Positions 1 through 13,600 are shown, numbered from the stretch's first letter. The stretch is 64,000 nucleotides of DNA from Spodoptera frugiperda (GCF_023101765.2 NC_064220.1:1-64000), one strand, 5' to 3'. Notes: generated from the sequence alone by a model not told the origin. Made by a program: numbers and translations.

Positions 1-2449
1 CCTGGAATGAGTAAGCATTTGAAGAAATTTTATCGAACTAAGTGCTGTTGTACCTATGTATAGGTATTTGGCACAATGTATAGGTAATGTTTGGTTTTCC
101 TTGTAAGGGTACAGGCAGGTGAATAGTAGATGCTTGCATATTTTGGCGGTTTTATTGGTATTGGTAAAATATGAAACCATATAACATTGCTTCTTATTTA
201 AAAAAGGCACTTGCAATTCAAAACTATGTTTAAAAAAAGCATGAAACTTATTCAATATAATATACAAAGTGGGGATGTAATTGCAATAGTAACATAGTTT
301 TATCTCGCAAGTCATTTCCATAGCAAACGTACACAGAGAAGAACGTAAAAATTATGTTAAATTACCTAACTGAATGTTTCATGAACACGCCACCAGAATC
401 ACATGGCAACACAGTTGAATTTACACCTGCATTTTGCTAAATCAAACTTTATTACTAACACGAAAAGGTTGGAAACGTCAGGAAATTTGAGTTTGCCCAT
501 ACGTCGCGTGTATTGCTACATTGTTGGGAATTACACAGGCGCCTCTGTGTCGCTCTGTGCTTAAGCTCCCGTGGTTGCAACTCTAAAGGATCCCTAGTTA
601 AGTAACACGGTGCTCCGCAGCTGAAACACGTGGTATTTCACTCGGGCTTATGAAAATTCATGTTGCAAAGGTTGGCTAAAAGGATTTCTTGGTTTTAGGA
701 AATGTATATTTTAAAATATCGTGTCGAGACTTCATAGCGCACCGTATTTTATACTTTTCACAAGAAATGAGTTAGTGCATAGTTTGGGCGAAATGCAAAA
801 CAGTTAAAATGCAATCAAGAATTCACGAAATGTGCACGATTTAAAATTTTAAAGTGCTCGTAAACAAGACTAGGTACACTCTCGGGAGTCAGGTCAAGAA
901 AGTGACTAAGAACTAGTAAGTTTTAAAATGGAGGATAAAAAAATATAAACAAGTAATACATATAACAATAATTTTTATGTTAAACAGTTTTAATGTATAT
1001 GGTCATCAAGAATAAGAGTGTGTACCAAAAATTAGATCTGTCGTTAAGAAGGGGAAGAAATTCCAATGACTAAATTTGACCCACACAAACAAACAGGCAA
1101 ATCTAAACAAACACGTTTAAAAAAATCAATTGCCTGGATCCATAGCATTATTATCAAATTAAACCAGATAATATGATACTGGTGTAATATAAATAGCCAG
1201 TAACAAATTACAATTAAATAGAAGAAGAAAGAATAGAATTCATGACGTCACAACCAATACACGAAGCACTCTTGAAGATATAAACTAAATGAATGGGAAC
1301 AGTTTAATTCATCATCTTTATAAGGGCATTTCATCTCGATTTATTGGTACTAAACAGTTTACTGTATCTTGGAGCAATTCAATACCATTCTATTAAGTTT
1401 ACTGTACCACGGTAAAGCCATAAGCCCGTGTCCCAATGGGGTAGCCCGGTACACCAGATAACTGCAATGCGGTTACCAACACGCCAACCATACCCACTAT
1501 AATTATTACTTTATAAGAGTTTTCTATTCAAACTTTACTAACTTATCCTATTAATATTGTGTAAGGGTACCTGTTTTATATAGAGGAACATTGTAAGGCA
1601 GTTCTGAGTATTAGCCGTGGTCGTATTCTTGATGTAAAGTTTAGTATCATCTTTTTAACTATGTGGTATGTCTTTAGTCAAGAAAGCTGTAATACTGTTT
1701 TGTATATGTCTACATTTTGAAGGCTTGAATCTAGTAACCTGAATATAAGTTGAATGCTACTGTCTGTGCTCGCATCATACTTAATTTTTATAGCAATTCT
1801 GTACGCGGGAACTTGTAATTGGAACCACCAGAAAGTGGTGATTATTGCCTCCTTTTTTATTAAGTTTTTGTTTGCTGTAAGTTCTCCACGTAGTAAATAA
1901 ATACACATATGTCATATTTATGCCAGCATATCTTTTACTATATCTACATATGCAAGTTATATAACTTGCTAACTAAATAACCGCAGAAAATAAACTGTAT
2001 TTTTATGAATTCTGCTGACTTACATCTAAATAAAAGGTGTTTGTTATTAGTCCCATGCAATAGAACAAGTCCATGTTTGATTTCAGTTATATTATTCTTG
2101 GCTTCAGCCACAAAGGTCGTAGAAACCTTTTGTAATTTGTATTACATTTCCACTCGAAACGAGCCGTTTGAACAGCCCTCGGTTGCGACAGTATTGTGAG
2201 AAAATGACGTTACATTACAAAGATTCATTCATGTTTAAAAATATAAACGTATCCGACTTTTGTGAGTTTATTTAAGCTCGTTTTGTATCGTTGTTCGTAA
2301 ATAAGATGACATAAATTCTGAGGTGGGTGCCGCGGTAAGTCTAGTGAAATGTGGAGACGATTTTTTGTATTGTGGTATTTTGAATGTGTAACTTACTTTG
2401 TGAGTTAAGTTATGTAGAACAAAAATCTGTATCGTTACGCTTTTTATCG
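1..2449. other. AT-rich DNA, no gene seen
   Basis: Only short frames with no splice or promoter context. A locally GC-richer patch near 1395-1490 may be old repeat sequence, but I cannot place it in a family. Confidence 0.5.
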
Positions 2450-2485
2450 CTGAAGGGGTAGGCAGAGGTGCACAAAAGACGTTTA
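2450..2485 (+). repeat. Fragment of an abundant lepidopteran repeat
   Basis: Contains the core ggggtaggcagaggtgca, which I recall from a very common lepidopteran interspersed repeat. A longer relative sits at 14999-15070. Only the core survives here and the flanks are diverged. Confidence 0.45.
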
Positions 2486-2983
2486 ATGTTACATCGGTTT
2501 TGGTGAATGCAGTATATATAAATTTTATAGTAACAGTCGAATCTTTTATAATTGGTGAACCACAACAGGGGGTTATACCTGAAAGTTTCCCCATCAAACC
2601 AAGATTCAGTATTACGATACTCGCAAAAAATACACAATACTGACTTGCAGAATCGTAAAGATGTATTTGTTATGGCTATATGAATGCGTGCAACCGTCAC
2701 AGGCTCGCATGCGAACATATGGGGTATAAAAGCACCCCACGGGTATCATTATAACCTAAATACGCCTCCATATCGATAATAGTACTGATTTATCGTCCCA
2801 AGTCGATGGCGATATTTATGGACGGCGCGTGATTAGAAACTCTACTACTATATAACTTGAATGCATTTTCGTGGGAAGTGATGTATGGTATACAGAAACT
2901 GATGACATTTATCATCGATCCTAAAGTAAGGGAAGTGCATGTTAGTGTGGAACTTATGTTATGACTGTTCTTAGTCAGCCAAT
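2486..2983. other. Non-coding DNA with an isolated TATA-like motif
   Basis: A TATAAAAGC motif at 2725-2733 sits inside a small inverted repeat (ggggt...acccc). No good initiator lies about 30 bases downstream and no frame follows, so I do not call a promoter. ATCGAT-type motifs cluster near 2770-2815. Confidence 0.4.
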
Positions 2984-2993
2984 CATAGTGCTG

Positions 2994-3588
2994 AGTAAGT
3001 AGTCAACTCGGACCACATGCCTACGGCCCATTTGGGACGAGTTGCAGAAAATAAAATAAAATAATATTTTTAGTGGTCAACTCGTCCCACGTCACTATTA
3101 CAATGAGATAAAGTACAGTCAGTAGCAAAAGGGTTAGTGTGGAAATAATAAAGTTCTATTACTTTGTTGAAAACAGAAGATTTTCTAGGAACTTAATTCT
3201 ATCTTTGTTATCATTTGCTTCATAAGTGACCGCCATGACCATTGTTTAAGCCACACATGTTTACTATTCTTAGTAATTTTGGTTAACACGTGAATTTGTG
3301 CGATTGCAAAAAATAATTTAGGTAATAAATTATTTAACCGACACTAAAAAAGAGAGGTTCTTACTAAGTCAGGATTTTTTAATACGAAATAATCTATGAA
3401 CAAAACGAAAGTAAAGAAAAACATATTTTTAATCTTGTGTTGCTAACTGTACCAAACATTGATAAAGTTTAAAGATCCATACAAAAAAAAAGTGGGACGA
3501 GTTGACCACTAAAAACTTAATTTATTTTTAATTTACCCAACTCGTCCCAAATGGGCCGTAGGTATGTGGTCCGAGTTGACTACTTACT
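2994..3588. mobile_element. 595-bp non-autonomous DNA transposon with long terminal inverted repeats
   Basis: The arms at 2994-3090 and 3492-3588 are about 97 bp each and strongly complementary, beginning agtaagtagtcaactcgg and ending in its reverse complement. The element is flanked by an exact 10-bp direct repeat, catagtgctg, at 2984-2993 and 3589-3598, which I read as the target-site duplication. There is no frame of transposase size inside, so it is a MITE-like derivative. A 9-11 bp duplication is usual for Mutator-like elements and does not fit hAT (8 bp), piggyBac (TTAA) or Tc1/mariner (TA), but the family is not proven. Each arm contains inverted sub-motifs (caactcgtccc / gggacgagttg). 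Confidence 0.85.
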
Positions 3589-3629
3589 CATAGTGCTGCG
3601 TGAAGACGTATCGCGTGAGCACCACTGAA

Positions 3630-3786
3630 CTGTCCGGAGCTGCGGGCTACCTAGCGGGTTACCGAGGCTCCGGCACGCAAAATAGGAGTAGAAACGGGGT
3701 AGTTTTTAGTCAGTAAGAGTCTGACACTCCGTCTCGCCTCGCTCAAGGCGAGAGAAGCCATTGGATAATTTATTTATCCATTTTTT
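3630..3786 (+). repeat. SINE-like repeat, copy 1
   Basis: Shares with five other loci here the motifs ctagcgggttaccgaggctc, then agtcagtaagagtctgaca, then a (c)tctcgcctcgctcaaggcg block, then a short T/A-rich end. I recall this repeat as abundant in noctuid moths. It begins just after the 10-bp target duplication of the preceding transposon. Confidence 0.75.
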
Positions 3787-5374
3787 CTTCCGAGCTAACT
3801 AAAAGATACAATGTAGCCGATCAAGTCTTAAGTGGTATCTTAGCTTCCACTACCAGCCTCATCTAGCTATTTGAAATATTGACGTGTAAAAGTGTTATTT
3901 TATAATCTATTTACAGAAATAAATATCATTTATCATTTAGCTCTATTTTTAGATAATATCATATATTTTAGAAAACCAGCTAGACTTGATAGATTAGTTT
4001 AATAATATTGATACGATTGATATTTGTGGTTATGAAATCCGGAAATCGTCTCATTGGTTCATCATTAAAGCATGACTGTGACTTGATTCACTTTTAGTGA
4101 CCTATTAGATGCTAAACATAATAATCTTGTTTTTAGCCAAATAAAATCACCAAAACTTGTACATAGTTCTCGTTTACGCTAAATTTTTTCGCTGATTGGG
4201 TTTACCACAGCAGTGGAATAGCAACAGGCAGTTGATACTTTATTTTTTTCAAATTATACTGTCAATGTAAAACAAAGAAAATGTTACCATACTTCTTAGA
4301 CAACAAACAAACAGAAAAACAGTCTCATAAAAGCGTAATTACGTAATTACAACGACGATGTCATAAAGTTTGAACGTTTCACGATGCGCCTAACTTACAG
4401 CTGAAACTATGAAACTACAGTTTTATTTTGAAAGTAAAGCTAAACGAGCCAGCTACGTGTTCCGAGGTACAGGCGCGTAGTTGCCCGAGTTAAACTAGCC
4501 GGGTTATAGCTTTTCGTTCTAAGTGTACACTATTACACCGCACTCATTTTACTTTTGAATTCTACGAAACTTACAGCTGTTTTGAACGTTTTGTTGATTT
4601 TTATTGTGTAAAGAATACCTCGGTTTGTACGTGTTTTATGGGGGAATTGTGGGGTGGGTGAATTAATTGGTCTAATTAATTAACTTTTAACTATTTTTAC
4701 TTGGTAACAAACGACACCTGTGGTGTTAATTGGTTCGTAATTTTAGTAATTGAGGTGTTAGTACCATTATTGGTATGAGTAAAAACTATTATAATTGACT
4801 TCAGTGAAGAAACGTACGTGATATGTGAACGTTCGCGAAATAGTTTATCTTAACAACATTCATCATAGGTAAATGCTATTTAGGAAGGTGCAGGTAATAT
4901 AGGAGCAGAAATAAATGTCAATTAAATTGTAAACCGTCACGTAGGCAGCACGTGACGGCAGCCAGATGGGATACAATGTACCCCTACTCGTTCGAGAGAA
5001 CATTACTGTACCTCAAAAATGCCCCAAATGCCACAACCCCCTACTCGCCAACTTTCGCACATGCACATCAATATACACGATATCTTCAATAGATTTTCGA
5101 CTCTACTACACGTAATCATAAAGTTGAAGGTTTCATTTTAGTTTGGGGTAGCTTGTTCAGCTGGTTACAAACTTACAAAATGTTTCCCATTTATGAATTA
5201 TACATTGCTTGGTTTTAATACGGTTCGGTGAATAAAGTTTTGCAGCTAAAATGGCGGAAAATGTCACATGTTTTACTAGCCGGTGTAATCTTGTTGCAAT
5301 ACAGCCAACTTCCAAGTATTTTGTTGGTCGAAAATTGTTTGCAGATATTTATTTGACTAGGGAACATGGTTTCA
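3787..5374. other. AT-rich DNA, no gene seen
   Basis: One clear structure is a hairpin at 4934-4958, with arms ccgtcacgt and acgtgacgg around a 7-base loop. Otherwise no supported exon, promoter or repeat. Confidence 0.5.
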
Positions 5375-5401
5375 TTTTCAACCGACTTTAAAAAGGAGGT
5401 T
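5375..5401 (+). repeat. Short retroelement-tail fragment
   Basis: The string ttttcaaccgactttaaaaa followed by ggaggt resembles a tail motif that I recall as extremely frequent in Lepidoptera. Only this core remains. Confidence 0.4.
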
Positions 5402-7299
5402 TTGTAATAAGTTCCTAGCATCATTCCTAGTACCGCGGGTCATTACGTGAGGCCAAAAATCTTTGTATTTTATTATAAATGCAATGTTAGTACCAAAAAA
5501 ATGTTTCATTGTCTAATTTATTCGAGTGCGTCGCTCAGGATTTTTGATAGTCTATCTTAAAAATTTAGAAGTATTATAAATTCGGGGATTTGAGATTCAA
5601 TTCAATAAAGCTTCATATATTATGATGATAGGTATAAGTTAATATTGTGTGTCTAGCAAGATTTTTACGAGCGTAACCGAAAAATGGAAAAACCTACGAC
5701 AATGTTAATCGAATTGATGACAAAGCCAAGATGTTGAATGTCAACGGTTTATCAATGAATGACGTCATTGTAGTCTAATCTCACACGATCGTCGACAAAG
5801 TAATTTGGGGAACTTTTAGTAATAGGTATTATTACAGCAAATGCTTATTAATATATTCCTATCAAATCGATTTGCTCAAAGACTTAATCAATACTGAAAC
5901 GAATACAAATAGGTATTAAAAGAAACAAAACAAAGTTCTTTATCAAATCATCTTGTTTATCAAATATGTAACATGTCAACACATAGACTCCTTAAACATG
6001 TTCTTGAGTATAGATGACAAATTGCTTGTCATTCCATTACAGATTTCAATTTAGCTACCACAATCACCAGCCCGACCTGAAGGTGACCTAATAACCGTTA
6101 TTAACCCTTTAGTTATTACTAAGATCGAAGGTTTAATTGATTTCCAACCCTTCCCGGAAACTTCAATTAAGATTGGTCAAACTTCAACACTAGACAAAGA
6201 AAACCCAATCAAATACGATCCTTTATCCGATGATCCATCTAATAAGTTGGAGGATAAAAAGAAACCCGAAACCACGACCAAAAGACACCACAATAAAAAA
6301 TAACAAAGAATTACACTGTACGATATCGTATCAAGAAATTCGAGGAAACCCACATTCGGGGTTGTTAGGAAGAATTCCTTTGGTCCAAAGTTTTATAGCA
6401 CAGAAAGCCAATAAAATTGTATAAAGGTCCCGAACAATGGCACTCACTGAATTGCCTTCGCCTATCTGAGTGACATTTGATACATACAACTTTTTTATTC
6501 AAACGTAATTTTTTGCCAACTTCGGAAATTTGTTTGAGTGGACCCCGAGTCGGAAATTAATTCGAATTTCAATTTGGACTTTCTTCTTTGTTCGCTCATT
6601 GTACCTTATTTTGATTTTCATGTCGCTCGAATTAACCAAGTTTGTTTTGTCCTTTATTCATTAAACCAGTTTAATTGTGACACAAACTTGTTCCTTCGCC
6701 CCCTTCACAATGAAGTTCGCAGTCTTCCCTTATCATCGCAAACACAACAGATTTCAGTTATCATCAGAAATGTAGTACAAATATTTGCCATCTGTTCAAT
6801 TTACTCTACTACAAAACCAACATTTGGCCAATCAGCCAGTATTTTAAACATTACCATTGCAGTCCATAAAACCGAAAGCGCCGAGAGCAAACACATTAAC
6901 TGATTAAATTGCAACAGGGGTTGTCGCTGACGAGTTATGTAAATTGTCCTCGACGAAGCAGGCTATGGATTTGTATTGTCTACGTTGATCCCAAAAGGGA
7001 TTTGGAAATGGAACACATTTTACCGATAATATTCTCCCGACAGAATCCGATATTGAAGAAATGTGGAGTTATTGTAACATGATTTATATGCCCAAGTCGA
7101 ACAACAAAAGGAAACCAGTCACTAGTTTAAATAATATTAATGATTTGATTCGTTTCAAATATTCACTAACAAAAATCTCAAATAGCGGGGCAAACTCACA
7201 TTCATGAAATCTATTACAATTGAAAGCAACTCCAAAAAAGGCTCAATCAATCATCGCCATCATCCATCAAACATTCAACAAGTAAAAACAAAATGTTAT
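5402..7299. other. AT-rich DNA, no gene seen
   Basis: Contains an open stretch at 6538-6903 that opens with GTG rather than ATG and has no flanking splice or promoter signals. I do not regard it as a gene. Confidence 0.5.
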
Positions 7300-7512
7300 C
7301 GGGCGGGCCCTGAAAGCAGTGTCGCACAATAAAGTAACACCCCTGCGAGCGCGCGGCAAGGTGCGTACGCGTGTGTGCGTACAATCGACCGATATTTTTA
7401 TAAGTGTGCGTGACAGAGCGCGTCGGGCAAAGGGTGGTAGTGTGTGTGGTATCAATGTGTGCACGGTTAGGGCTGGCAGATGTACGATTCACACGCAGCT
7501 GTCGACATTTCC
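7300..7512. promoter_or_regulatory. CpG-rich patch, possible regulatory region
   Basis: GC- and CpG-rich against an AT-rich background, with runs such as gcgagcgcgcggc and gtgcgtacgcgtgtgtgcg. On the minus strand a TATAAAAA box lies at 7402-7395, but no clear initiator follows at the right distance. On the plus strand a GTAAGC occurs at the right edge (7517-7522). Frames overlap on both strands here, as expected for GC-rich DNA where stops are rare, so the open reading is not evidence of coding. Confidence 0.3.
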
Positions 7513-9477
7513 CCCCGTAAGCTGTAAACTACTGTATTATAATACGGCACGCTTTCACGTAATTATGCATTATTATTACAGCCGCTTTTTAAGCTTATTA
7601 TTAAGCGATTGTGTTATTTTGTTTTCGATGCAGTTGCTATGTCGCCATTGTTACGATTATACTACATTGTAACATGTTACCTGAGGGTGTTTTAACATAA
7701 AATACTCGGTATTATTACAAGAGAAAGGTATTTGAAGTCGTGTTCTGTTTATCTGATTAAGAAATGCAAGATTGTGTCTTAATTACTTTTTAAATGAAAT
7801 TAATTAGGTATCTTTATTTCGCTTTATAAGGTGCGAGGTGCAAAATTATTCAGTTAAACTTGAAATTGTTTCCATGATTCAGTTCTCGTCAGCTATTCAT
7901 TCCACAACAGTGAGTTTTTGGAAACCTCACAGAAATTCGAGTGTTGCGAGAAATACTCGCGTAGAAATGAAACATAATAAAATTGTGGGCATTATATTAA
8001 AGTTACGTATGTATTGTCCACAGTTGCCTTTTATTTGGGTACACGTACAATGCTACTTGTACCGTACGAATGTGTTATATACATACTACATAATAAACAT
8101 ATGAACTCGTTTATATTCAAAATGAGGTCAAAGTTGGATTATTCTTTCGCAATAAGTGTGTTTTATGACTGCTTTATAAACATTCGTGTGAAAAATGTAA
8201 ACATTAAATTCAAGGAAGAAATAAGAAATCCTATTTTCAATCTTATTTAAACGTCGTTAAGGTGAGTGATAAAAATTGTTGAAGAATTTGTTTAGAAATG
8301 GATTGATAAAAGCTAGGTTACGTAGGCTAGGTCTACAATACCTGTCCATTACCTGGGAACAATAAGAAAGCTGAAAGTGTGGATAGGAATGACACGACCT
8401 TTTCTTTACATCAGTGCTAATAATAGTTTTAGAGGACGTGACAAGGACTTCTATTGATATACATACGCGCAAAAATATAAAAAGGCATTTGAAGAAATAA
8501 TAAACGTTACACAGTACAAAATGTAGGTACTAAGCTGTTCAATTTTTGTTAAATAATTATACATAGGTATCAGGTATACACGCAATTCTAACCTCAATTC
8601 ACTATTTAATAATTCGTTACAAGAATATGAATTACAAGTTTTAATTGAAGTGTTATCGTTCAAAACTTTTTTCGTGTAATTAGTTTTGTCGTTAGCAGTA
8701 TATTAATGGACTTTTTAATTACAGCTGTTTCGAAGTAATAGATTAATAGTCTATTCTGAACATCCCTGGAGAATCATGCAGTGCATGAACTAATTTAGAC
8801 ATATTTTCTAAGAATCATAGCAATTGCCCTCTGATATTTTATTATGGCAACCTCTCCTACGAGATACATGCCCAACAAATAAATTAACTTAATGTGTACA
8901 TTTTATCTTTCGTTTCCACGTACATAAGTCTGTCTTTGTCTAAAATTAACGTCTGCAAGTCGTTGCTCGATCCCACAAATAATACGGTTGAAAAATGGCC
9001 CGTCTTCACATAGGGCGGTGCGCATAAAGTAAGTTTTATGAACATATAAAAGAAATATCATTTTGTTGTGAGTGCGTACACTTGTACTCTTGTATCATAA
9101 TGTATGGTTAGTTATTAACTGGCGTCTATGGAGTCCATTCGGAAAAAATCCCTGGTATGATGGAGAGGTGCCATTTTTTCTGCGGCAAGGGACGAGTGGT
9201 TGCTCCGTGGAGCGTGTGCAGTATTTTTGGGGGCTTAGCGACCTTTCCTGTCGTTTATGACTTGTTATTTTGTGATACATTTTTTCCTGCAAAATGTTTG
9301 ATGTTGACGCTATTTAGGAGAAGAAAGCTTCTATTAATATATGCCAATGTAAAGGAATTTGGATGTAACTTCTACTAAACGTTTTTAATTGTAATTGACA
9401 TAATGACCTATATCATTTAGTGATTACAATTGTTAATGTGGGTATCGTTCGAACTTTAAATTGATTATAGATCACAT
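7513..9477. other. AT-rich DNA, no gene seen
   Basis: A GTGAGT at 8262-8267 and a GTAAGT at 9028-9033 on the plus strand have no convincing exon in front of them. A frame near 9072-9378 is open on both strands and unsupported. Confidence 0.45.
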
Positions 9478-9620
9478 ATATTAGTCCGTCAATCACATTG
9501 AAAGTACTGAACGGATTTTGACGAAATCTGGTATACAGACAGGGTATGAGCTGACTTGGGTGATAGGATACTTTTTATCCCACAGTATCACGGGCGAAGC
9601 TGACGGCAAAAGCAAGTAGG
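9478..9620 (+). repeat. Interspersed repeat ('gaagc-tagt' family), copy 1
   Basis: Typical order: gtccgtcaatcac, then ctgaacggattttgacgaaa, then ggtatacagacagggtatga, then gctgacttgggtgatagga, then tatcccac, ending near cgggcgaagctgacggcaaa. Related copies lie at 10195, 25141, 49322 and 50015. It resembles a very common lepidopteran short repeat. The class (non-LTR 3' tail or MITE) is not settled from the sequence. Confidence 0.7.
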
Positions 9621-10194
9621 TAACATATAATTTGAAAACAAAAGCCTAACTGTAATATCAACCCTCAAACGCGTACGTGCTGTCAAAACTCAACAGCTCA
9701 ACAAGTATTCAACCACAGCTAAAAAACAGTCAGTATGTATGAAAGTCAGTCAGTATGAATAGTAAACACTAATAAAAAACTTTTCCATCACATAAGGGCG
9801 TTGTCTACAGTAACAATTTATGTAGTGTCTGTTCATGTATCGATTGTAACGTGATCATTAGGGCGCGTCGGGCTGTACACAACCTTGTTTATACACCACG
9901 ACACGAATTGTGGTGTGTCGACCTCGCTCTGTAGACTTTTAAGTGGCTTTATGTACTGTTTGTTTGAACCCAAGGCTTGTTTTTACTTTTTTTTTCCGTG
10001 GAATATCAATAGGGTGTGAATTTGTACTTTCCGCGTGTTAATTTTTGTTGTGCGCTGTCTGAGGGTTAATTTAGAAGTTGTGAGTGTTGTTTTGATGAAC
10101 GTACTTTGTTATGAAGAATATTATTAGATGCGAAGTTTGAAACAGGATAAAGTGTGTGAGTTTGTGTTTATATTTGTTAGTCAATCACGTTAAA

Positions 10195-10300
10195 ATGGTT
10201 GGAGGGATCGGAATGGAATTTCGAACAGGGCTAGGGAATAACACGTAGCACAATTTTAATTTGCCGGGATCGCAGGCGAAGCCGCTGGCGGAAGCTAGTT
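10195..10300 (+). repeat. Interspersed repeat ('gaagc-tagt' family), copy 2
   Basis: The right end, gccgggatcgcaggcgaagc followed by cgctggcggaagctagt, is well preserved. The left part has decayed to scattered matches. Confidence 0.6.
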
Positions 10301-10579
10301 AAACATAAATGAAGTGTCAAAATTAAACATTTCCAGAACAGAACACCCTAATAAAGATTACTGTAAAGGTAGCTTAAGAAGAATAGAAGAAGTATTCATT
10401 TACTCCTACCTACACCTTTTATAAAGGCGTGGCGATAGTCACCACCCATTTCGAATAATAGGGTAACCAGTACCTAAACACTGGTTAGAAAACCATCGCG
10501 TTTAATACACCTACACTATTGTCTTAATCAAATTACCCAATAGTCCTTGATTAAATTCCTAACCCCCAAGAGGCAACAC

Positions 10580-10627
10580 ACGCATTGGCGGCGGCGATTG
10601 TTTACTAAGCCATAAAAACTTACATTT
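10580..10627 (+). repeat. Fragment of a retroelement tail repeat
   Basis: Carries ggcggcggcgattgtttact and ccataaaaac. The same tail is longer at 41036-41103, where it reads ggcggcgattgcttaccatc and ends accataaaaaa. Confidence 0.5.
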
Positions 10628-13600
10628 TAGATCTAAGATGATTTTATCCACTATCAAAATAACTTCTAAATAAATTTATAACAGATTGTCGTTTATAAGA
10701 AAAGCACTTAAACATCTTCAACTTAAGAATAATGTTTCAAAAACAAAAACATCAAAATAATTCGTTTATACAAACTGATCTATGCATTACAAAACTTTTC
10801 GCTATAGATCATAAGCAAAATGGATCGACTTGGATGAATTAATTTAAACTTGAGAGACTGCATAAGCCTGGGTGAAGTTTTTGTGCCTCTAAATTATTCA
10901 TGAAACATGTTCGTAGTATCGACTGCGATTTCCAACTCTTTTTAATGTTTTTTTCTTTCTTTATTTATGTATTATATTATGTTATTATCATGAATATCTG
11001 ATTGCATTTGTGGATATGTATAATTTTTGCTTCAAGTTTTAGAAATAGTTTTAGACGTTTTACCAAATCTTTTAATTAAATATTTATTTAAAGAAAGACA
11101 GTGAATAATATAGTTTTTAATTATATACACCAAGTAGTAAATTGTGAAAAACGGATTTAATATAACATAATCAAGCTAGATCACGAAACAAATTAAATAT
11201 AAAACTCACATTTCGTTTCGAAGCGCACCTAATACATTGCATTTCATGATAAATTAATATATTTTAAGGCAATACCCCAACTGAAGCCTTACAAAGCAGC
11301 CTCACACCCAGTGAGTGAGCAAAATTACAGAAAACGTTAGCTGAAAGTAATGAAAAACGTCTTCAGCACCCCAATTTGCATACAAGAAAAGCCCGCAACA
11401 CGCTCATTATATTATATTTTCATGTTTTAAACCCTCATTCTTTATAATAAGCTATTTACTTATTACAAGCAACTAGACATTTATTTTGAAAAAGAGTTCC
11501 TCTTGAAAATTGTAACAAAAGAACCGTCTTCCATAATTTCCTTTTACACGTTTTTACGGGACACAAATGACATTGCATTCTATCCAACAATTAGTCAATT
11601 TAAAACCGAGGGGCGAGATTAAATGGCACAAATTAAACCGTTTAAATAACGCTTTGCCGTCCATTTTGGATTCCGAACTGTCACTTTTGGCGCGCATTTT
11701 GACGACCAATTAACGTTCCGAATTTGAAAGTGTTTGTGTGGAATGTTTTAATTGAAACAGTGAACAAATGAATGAGTGAACAAGTTGGTAACGACAATTT
11801 GCTATAGAGGCGGGATGCAATTTGCTACGGCGACCGTTTTCTGCTTAGTCACCCATCAACTTGTATACAGAGTGTCACGAACACGTGTTTGACGATATAT
11901 CGGCTCAATTTTTCTGAAGCTCGTTAGAGGGAGGTACCTACTATTTTATTTGGCAGGTAGGAATTTTCCTCTTTATCAATAATTTACGGGTGAACACGAA
12001 CAATGTTTTACACGAGCCAAACAAAACAACAGCGAAAACATGTAGAGGACATACCAAGCTTATGCGTTACAAACCTCTATGAATCATCCAAAAAAATCCT
12101 TAATTAAAACAGCACTTTTTTGGTATTAAGGTAATATATTCCAACAACACGACAAAGCAAAAGGTGCTTACTGCGACTACATTTAAAGCATCTAATAACA
12201 TTTTTCACTATACAGGACATCTTTATTACTTTCCAACCCTCTTAGAATGCCGGATTAAATATACATCTCTTTCGCACCTGAGAGTTTTATAATGGGAGAG
12301 AGAAGGACAGTTGTATTAGGCTTATAGAATACAAAAGGCAAATTGGTTTCGCTAGGCACCCCTCAGTCGCACCCCAGCTTTGCATGACACGTGGCCTGTA
12401 TAGAGGGTGATTTTAAAAGAGGGTGTGTTCACTTAAGCCCTGTTTCGTACAGTACGGTAGCTTTAATTCTTTTTATTTTTCATATTTATATTAGATCTCA
12501 TATATATACATAGAGCTATGTACGTCTACAATCAAACGACGGAAAACATTGATGTTTTCCTTATTTTTCCGCCTTTTGATTTTCGGTTGAGATTTAATTA
12601 ACCGTTTATTAATTCAACCATTTTGCTTAAGTAACATTTTCTTCGAAATATATTCCTTTTTTACTCAAAAAAGTAAAAGAAAAACCGAAAACCGTTAAGC
12701 AATTTATCATTTTCGAACTAATTAAGTGGGGTCCTGATAAAAGGTAGGTATCACATCAAAAATGGACTCACAGACAAATTTTAATTATACACATAAGAGG
12801 ATCGTGTGTGACGTCATCCCTTATGTATAATCATTGTATTTAATCAAAGGGCGGTCACGTGCCGGGTTTGGGATCAGAGAGGGTAGTTTACTGCCTCTCA
12901 TTGTGTTACCAACTGTTGGGCATAGAAAGTTTTGCGATACGAATCTTGTATGATTGGTGTTGTAATTGATTTGGAGTTTAAATTATGTACAGAATTCGAA
13001 GGGTTAATGAAAATTTGTTTACAATACGATGTGTTAGAAAATATTTCCTGGTTATAACTTTGAAAGGGATTTTCTACATAAATATTAATTTATAATATAT
13101 TTAATTTTATTCCAGTTTGTAATTTGTAACATCCTGTAAGCACGTTGATGTTCTAACGCAGTAGAAATGTTGCAAGTCGTAGGTTTAATTGAGTGCAATT
13201 GTTTTAATTCATCATTCACTGTCCAGTTTGCTTTCGTTAAGGAGATGGGTAAGGATTCATTAAACAAATACTGTTAGATAAAGCACATCACTGCTAAAGA
13301 TTGACTTACTGGCGTATTCAAAGACATTTAATGATTACTTAAACTATTTCTTAGTAACGATTGTGTGTCGGAAAGTATAGCTAAGGACTAGGTTAAGAAA
13401 CCATTTAAATGGTTCTGAACAAGGTGATAAGATACATAAAACCTCATTACAGTACCTACATAGTCTGGAGAAAACTTGAGATTTTTCTCTTCTAGAAATT
13501 GCAAAAGGAAAAACAAAACAATCCTTATTTAGGTACATGATGACAGTCTTTTCGGTATCAAAATTGTAAACAACACCTTCATTAACAAAGGGATTTGCTT

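Noticed and set aside
2268..2718. Overlapping 109- and 102-codon minus-strand openings
   Set aside because: They overlap in different frames, cross a repeat fragment and show no splice or family evidence.
4385..4580. Two minus-strand GTAAGT sites after 'agct' (4393 and 4572)
   Set aside because: No exon-like sequence or acceptor precedes either.
6538..6903. 121-codon plus-strand opening
   Set aside because: It begins with GTG, not ATG, and has no promoter, splice sites or recognisable domain. This length is near what chance allows in 64 kb on six frames.
7247..7672. Overlapping openings on both strands (up to 117 codons)
   Set aside because: The DNA is CpG-rich here so stops are rare in all frames, and the longest opening begins with GTG. 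Treated as a possible regulatory patch instead.
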